From Lysobacteraceae bacterium (GTDB lineage Bacteria; Pseudomonadota; Gammaproteobacteria; Xanthomonadales; Ahniellaceae), in contig JAJTHZ010000017.1 of NCBI GenBank assembly GCA_021299185.1, forward strand, positions 1-36,104: DNA of 36,104 nt. Reading direction: 5' to 3'. The position numbers and the translations under genes are program-made. The notes under the pieces are model-generated. The model was given only the letters and a program-made list of their open reading frames with translations. It was not told the DNA's origin and ran no database searches. Shown here in pieces: positions 32,883 through 36,104 of this stretch (within the stretch, counting starts at the first letter, position 1; each line of letters opens with the position of its first letter).

Positions 32883-34274
32883 GTGACCGTTGCACCAGAG
32901 ACGCTGGAGCGTGTCGACATGGTGTTGCGACGAGAGCAGTCCATTGTGTTGACATTGACCTTGGATGGCATGCCGTTGCCGCAAGAAGCGGTCGGCGGCC
33001 TCATTCAACCTCTGTTGCTGAACGCCAACGGGGTATCGGTGGGTGGCTCGACTGCCCTGGGTGCGGGGCGCTTTCGCTTGGGTCCGGCACCACCCGGCCA
33101 ATACCGGATCAAGGTTGTCTCAAGCGTGGCCTACGCGCAGCTTTTTCCCAACGTTCGCTGTGCAGGCGACTGCACTGCCGAACTTCCCCAGTCGGGACTC
33201 GTCACCGTCGTCGACGACCAAACCGATCCGCAGGTCTCGATGGACCTACGCCGCCTGCCGCGCATTAGCGGGCGCGTTTCCGCCGACGGTTCAGGCTTGC
33301 CGGCAGTTGGTGTGGAGGTTCGGGCAATCCCGACCTCACCGTTTGCCAGCAGCTTCGCCAGTATGACGGACGTGGACGGCCAGTACACCATCGCCAGAGT
33401 ACCGCCGGGCACTTACATCCTGCACTTTGTCTCCTCGCTGCACGTGGACGAGCTCCACGACAACCTGCGGTGCGAATCGAGCAGCCCGCTTGTCGAATGT
33501 CCGGGAGCGACGCTGCTCTCCATCGGGCTCGATGCTCCAGACCGCGTGGTGGACGCCGCTCTGAGCCGGTCCGGCCGGATCGCTGGGCGCATGACATCGG
33601 GAGGGAGGCCGCTCGCGAACCGGTTTGGGTCGCTAGCGCTGCTCGCAAGCAGTGGGGCCCAACGGCGCATCATCGGCATTGCCACCGACGATGACGGGCG
33701 TTACGTGGCCGATGACGTTACGACCGGAACGTCGCTGGTCGCGCTTCGCGCCGATAGCCAAAGTGTCGTACCGCTCATCTGGCGAGGGATAGAGTGTCCG
33801 AGCGCGGCCTTCGGCGGCGCGTGGACGGCGTGCGCACTCGACCAAGCCGAGCCGATCGCGATCGCTGCCGGCGAACTCCGTGCCGGGATCGACTTCGACT
33901 TGCGGGCCAACGGATCGCAGCGCGTTCGCGTGCTCGGCACGAAGAACGGCCAACCGCTTGCTGGCGTCATTGTTGACGTGTGGGACGCGAATGGCCTGCG
34001 CGTGGACACGCGCACGACCGGCAGCGATGGGCGAGCCTACCCTACGGTGCCGCAGACAGTTTCCGCGCCATACGCGTTGTCCACCGACAACGACCGCGGG
34101 CTGATCAACGAGGTCTGGCAGGACATCCCCTGCCCGGCCGGTTCGGTGTTCTTCGGGAGTTGCGCCCTGACCGGCTTCACGCCCGTGACCTTGCCGGCAG
34201 CGGCCAATGCCCCGGAAATCGTCTGGAGCCTCGGACGTTCGCTACCACTGTTCGCCGATGGTTTCGAGCCGTGA
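32883..34274 (+). CDS. C-terminal piece of the interrupted repeat protein, with GFEP tail
   Basis: A 463-residue open frame beginning at an internal GTG; the same frame is open back to 32718. It contains repeats starting ISGRVSADGSGLPAVGVEV, IAGRMTSGGRPLANRFG and RVRVLGTKNGQPLAGVIVDVW, with paired cysteines, and ends LFADGFEP. There is no ribosome site and no signal peptide, so it is most likely the remainder of the upstream protein and not a separate gene. The absence of further stops over 463 codons suggests the interruption is recent, or not real. Confidence 0.55.
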   Translation: MTVAPETLERVDMVLRREQSIVLTLTLDGMPLPQEAVGGLIQPLLLNANGVSVGGSTALGAGRFRLGPAPPGQYRIKVVSSVAYAQLFPNVRCAGDCTAELPQSGLVTVVDDQTDPQVSMDLRRLPRISGRVSADGSGLPAVGVEVRAIPTSPFASSFASMTDVDGQYTIARVPPGTYILHFVSSLHVDELHDNLRCESSSPLVECPGATLLSIGLDAPDRVVDAALSRSGRIAGRMTSGGRPLANRFGSLALLASSGAQRRIIGIATDDDGRYVADDVTTGTSLVALRADSQSVVPLIWRGIECPSAAFGGAWTACALDQAEPIAIAAGELRAGIDFDLRANGSQRVRVLGTKNGQPLAGVIVDVWDANGLRVDTRTTGSDGRAYPTVPQTVSAPYALSTDNDRGLINEVWQDIPCPAGSVFFGSCALTGFTPVTLPAAANAPEIVWSLGRSLPLFADGFEP

Positions 34275-34277
34275 GTC

Positions 34278-35114
34278 GTGCTGCGCGCGCCGCGGCATGC
34301 GCGCGGCGGCGCTGACGGCTCCGTGCATGGCGTCGCCACGCTGCACGTAGAAGACGCCGGTGGCACCGGCGCGCCGGTTCTGTTCTCGCAAGGCTTGCTG
34401 TGGGACACGCGATTGTTCGAGCCGCAGGTCGCCGCGCTGCAGGGGCGGTATCGCTGCATCGCGTACGACCATCGCGGCCAGGGTCGCAGCGAGGTCACGA
34501 CCCACGGCTACGACATGGACGCGCTGGCCGACGACGCGGCCGCGCTGATCGAGCGCCTCGACGTGGCGCCGGTGCACTTCGTGGGCCTGTCGATGGGGGG
34601 CTTCGTCGGGCTGCGGCTGGCGATCCGGCGCCCGGAACTGCTGCGCTCGCTGGTGCTGATCGACACCTCGGCCGAAGCGGAGGCGCGCAGCAAGGTGCCG
34701 CGATACCGCTTGCTGAACTTCATCGCCCGCTGGTTCGGCTTGTGGCCAGTGGTCGATCGCGTGATGCCGATCCTGTTCGGGCCGAGCTTCCTCGGCGACC
34801 CCGCGCGTGCCGCCGAGCGCGCCGAATACCGCGCGCGATTGCTGGCGCTGGGCCGCATCGGCACCCCGCGCGCGGTGCGCGGCGTGATCGAACGTGCCGG
34901 CGTCGCCGACCAGTTGCACCGCATCCGCACGCCGACCCTGGTGCTGGTGGGCGAGGAGGACGTCGCGACCCCGCCGGCGCGCGCCGAGGCACTCGCGGAC
35001 GGCATCGCCGGCGCGCGGCTGGTGCGCATCGCCGGCGCCGGCCACACGTCCACCCTGGAGCAGCCGGCAGTGGTCAACGCCGCGCTGGCCCGCTTCCTCG
35101 CAGAACAAGGCTGA
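34278..35114 (+). CDS. Alpha/beta-fold hydrolase
   Basis: A 278-residue cytoplasmic serine hydrolase of the 3-oxoadipate enol-lactonase/haloperoxidase-like group. The oxyanion strand is VLFSQGLLWDTRLFEP, the nucleophile lies in GLSMGG (S near 104), the acid is in GEEDVATPP (D near 226) and the histidine is in AGAGHTSTLEQP (H near 256). These form a complete triad. The start is uncertain: GTG 34278 follows the previous stop by 3 bases, and GTG 34323 would begin just before the first beta strand. The substrate is unknown. The upstream repeat protein does not suggest one. Confidence 0.88.
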   Translation: MLRAPRHARGGADGSVHGVATLHVEDAGGTGAPVLFSQGLLWDTRLFEPQVAALQGRYRCIAYDHRGQGRSEVTTHGYDMDALADDAAALIERLDVAPVHFVGLSMGGFVGLRLAIRRPELLRSLVLIDTSAEAEARSKVPRYRLLNFIARWFGLWPVVDRVMPILFGPSFLGDPARAAERAEYRARLLALGRIGTPRAVRGVIERAGVADQLHRIRTPTLVLVGEEDVATPPARAEALADGIAGARLVRIAGAGHTSTLEQPAVVNAALARFLAEQG

Positions 35115-35199
35115 ACCGCGCGCCGGATTGACCGAAGTCGGGGCTGGCCGCCCGCGGGTCGCCTAGCCTGCGCGCATCGGTTCACCGGAGGCCGCGACC

Positions 35200-36024
35200 A
35201 TGGGCCGCTTCCTGTTCCTGCTGCTGGGCCTCGCTGCTCTGCTGTTCCCGCCCGCCGCACGCGGCGCCGCGCCCGACGCCTCGGTGCCGCGCCCGGTCGA
35301 GGTGCACTTCATCTCCGGCGAGGGCTGCCCGCACTGCGCGAAGGCGCGACCCTTCCTCGCCGACCTCGCCGCACGCCACCCCGGCGTGACGGTGCACGAG
35401 ATCGAGATCTGGAAACACCGCGACAACCGCCCGCACGCCCGCGCGCTGGCGCAGCGCTGGGGCATCGAACTCGAATCGGTGCCGGTGATCCTGGTCGGCG
35501 CGCGCTGGTGGGTCGGCTTCGCGGAAGAGCCGATCGGCCGCGAGATCGCGCAGGCCGTCTCGGACTGCCTCGCACAGGGCTGTCCCGAACCTGTCGCCGC
35601 GGCGCCGGCCGCCGCAGCCGCCGGCGGCAGCACCGCGATCGCGATCCCGCTGCTCGGCACGATCGACCTCGGCGCGCGTTCGCTGCTGGCCAGCACCGTG
35701 CTGATCGCCTTCGTCGACGGCTTCAACGCCTGCTCGCTGTGGGTGCTGACCCTGCTGCTGGCGGTGACCCTGCACACCGGATCGCGTGGCAAGGTGGTGG
35801 TGATCGGGCTGACCTTCCTCACCGTCACCTCGGGCGTGTACGCGCTGTTCATCGCCGGGCTGTTCGGTGTGATGAGCGTGCTGTCGTTCGCCGACGGGCT
35901 GCGGGTGCTGATGGCGCTGATCGCGCTGCTGTTCGCGGTGGTTAACGTCAAGGACTACTTCTTCGGGTCTGTTGAAATTCAAGTGGGTTATGCCGGGCGA
36001 GCGACATGCGGGTTGACCGAGTAG
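35200..36024 (+). CDS. Thioredoxin-fold and membrane fusion protein, truncated by an IS
   Basis: The frame encodes 274 residues, but only the first 255 are native. After a signal peptide (to about residue 22) comes a thioredoxin/glutaredoxin-like domain with the redox pair C-P-H-C in SGEGCPHCAKARPFL and the cis-Pro region SVPVILVG. A Pro/Ala linker leads to a membrane domain with at least four helices (IAFVDGFNACSLWVLTLLL and following). The native sequence stops at NVKDYFF, where the insertion sequence begins at 35965; the last 19 residues are encoded by the insertion. Relatives I recall continue past a KDYFW motif, so the C-terminal part is lost or displaced. It probably moved electrons to periplasmic thiols. 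ATG 35200 has GGAG 9 bases upstream. Confidence 0.8.
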   Translation: MGRFLFLLLGLAALLFPPAARGAAPDASVPRPVEVHFISGEGCPHCAKARPFLADLAARHPGVTVHEIEIWKHRDNRPHARALAQRWGIELESVPVILVGARWWVGFAEEPIGREIAQAVSDCLAQGCPEPVAAAPAAAAAGGSTAIAIPLLGTIDLGARSLLASTVLIAFVDGFNACSLWVLTLLLAVTLHTGSRGKVVVIGLTFLTVTSGVYALFIAGLFGVMSVLSFADGLRVLMALIALLFAVVNVKDYFFGSVEIQVGYAGRATCGLTE

Positions 36025-36104
36025 AAGTCGAGCTTTCCGGCGATCAGGAAAATGACGGTTCGGATCGTGGACAGGCGGGTGAATCCACGTGCCCTGCGTT
36101 TGGC
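35965..36104 (-). mobile_element. End of an insertion sequence (ISL3-like), running off the window
   Basis: From 35965 the sequence changes abruptly in character (GGGTCTGTTGAAATTC..., AT-richer). It reads on the minus strand as the end of a transposase followed by 23 bases of presumed terminal inverted repeat. The other end and any target duplication lie outside the window. Confidence 0.7.
35988..36104 (-). CDS. Transposase C-terminal fragment (ISL3-like)
   Basis: The last 38 codons of a leftward gene, open to the window edge and ending at TAA (plus-strand TTA 35988-35990). The residues AKRRARGFTRLSTIRTVIFL and IAGKLDF resemble the C-terminus of ISL3-family DDE transposases. The catalytic residues are outside the window. 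The family call rests on recall of this short tail and could be wrong; that it is a transposase tail is supported by its position at an abrupt junction inside another gene. Confidence 0.6.
   Translation of the reverse strand, partial: AKRRARGFTRLSTIRTVIFLIAGKLDFYSVNPHVARPA

Larger units (their letters stand above)
31626..34274 (+). pseudogene. Secreted repeat protein interrupted by one in-frame TGA
   Basis: One continuous frame of 882 codons runs from ATG 31626 to TGA 34272-34274, broken only by TGA 32715-32717 (codon 364). Translation of the 55 codons after that stop remains clearly protein-like: TQTDSLGRYRFENVPLTP is the second half of the repeat whose first half is LTGTVTSSRGGPVVDARMVL. 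Both halves therefore belong to one exported protein: signal peptide, N-terminal beta domain, about six carboxypeptidase-regulatory-like (CNA-B/SpaA-like) repeats, and the tail LPLFADGFEP. A CGA-to-TGA change is the simplest cause. Sequencing error or stop readthrough are alternatives. From about 32,330 to 34,030 the GC content is much lower than in the first third. Confidence 0.8.

Overview
The window is very GC-rich DNA, close to 80% GC in places. Short intergenic gaps, many ATGA/GTGA gene overlaps, GTG and TTG starts, Xanthomonas-like secreted proteins and a REPIN-like intergenic repeat point to a gammaproteobacterium of the Xanthomonadales/Lysobacterales (Rhodanobacteraceae- or Dokdonella-like). 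That placement is an inference from gene content. No rRNA, tRNA, CRISPR array or phage module was seen.

Left part (1-9.3 kb). A tightly coupled five-gene operon opens the window: the end of a thermostable-hemolysin-family protein, an AMP-dependent acyl ligase, a TenA/UndA-like haem-oxygenase-fold iron enzyme, a short-chain dehydrogenase and a secreted TPR protein. All four junctions are 4-base stop/start overlaps. It reads as an uncharacterised fatty-acyl or small-molecule pathway. It is followed by an OmpR/EnvZ-type two-component pair, then by an MBOAT acyltransferase overlapping a membrane-anchored SGNH-like protein (probable surface O-acetylation), and a UspA protein.

Middle part (9.3-26.9 kb). 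This is a mosaic of mostly single genes for secreted or membrane proteins: a conserved secreted protein of unknown function, a seven-repeat propeller-like protein, a conserved protein of unknown function, a membrane-tethered serine hydrolase, a DUF4124 protein, a Kelch protein with a duplicated N-terminal domain, a DUF2721 protein, a methyltransferase with an extra C-terminal domain, a DUF11-like secreted protein and a DUF3297 protein. Next comes a secreted cyclomaltodextrin-glucanotransferase-type enzyme with a LacI-type palindrome and a long leader upstream. An ERCC4-type nuclease and a second serine hydrolase follow.

Right part (26.9-36.1 kb). Two REPIN-like repeats separate the serine hydrolase from a convergent fused indolepyruvate ferredoxin oxidoreductase. 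Behind the latter lies a Phd/YefM-VapC toxin-antitoxin pair. Then comes a large secreted protein built of carboxypeptidase-regulatory-like repeats. It is interrupted by one in-frame TGA and has an unusually AT-richer interior. An alpha/beta hydrolase follows, and finally a thioredoxin-membrane fusion gene cut by an insertion sequence that runs off the window.

Three otherwise unrelated secreted proteins end in the same short [D/N]GFEP tag, which looks like a C-terminal sorting or processing signal. This tag, the HDO/ligase/hemolysin operon and the interrupted repeat protein are the most interesting items.
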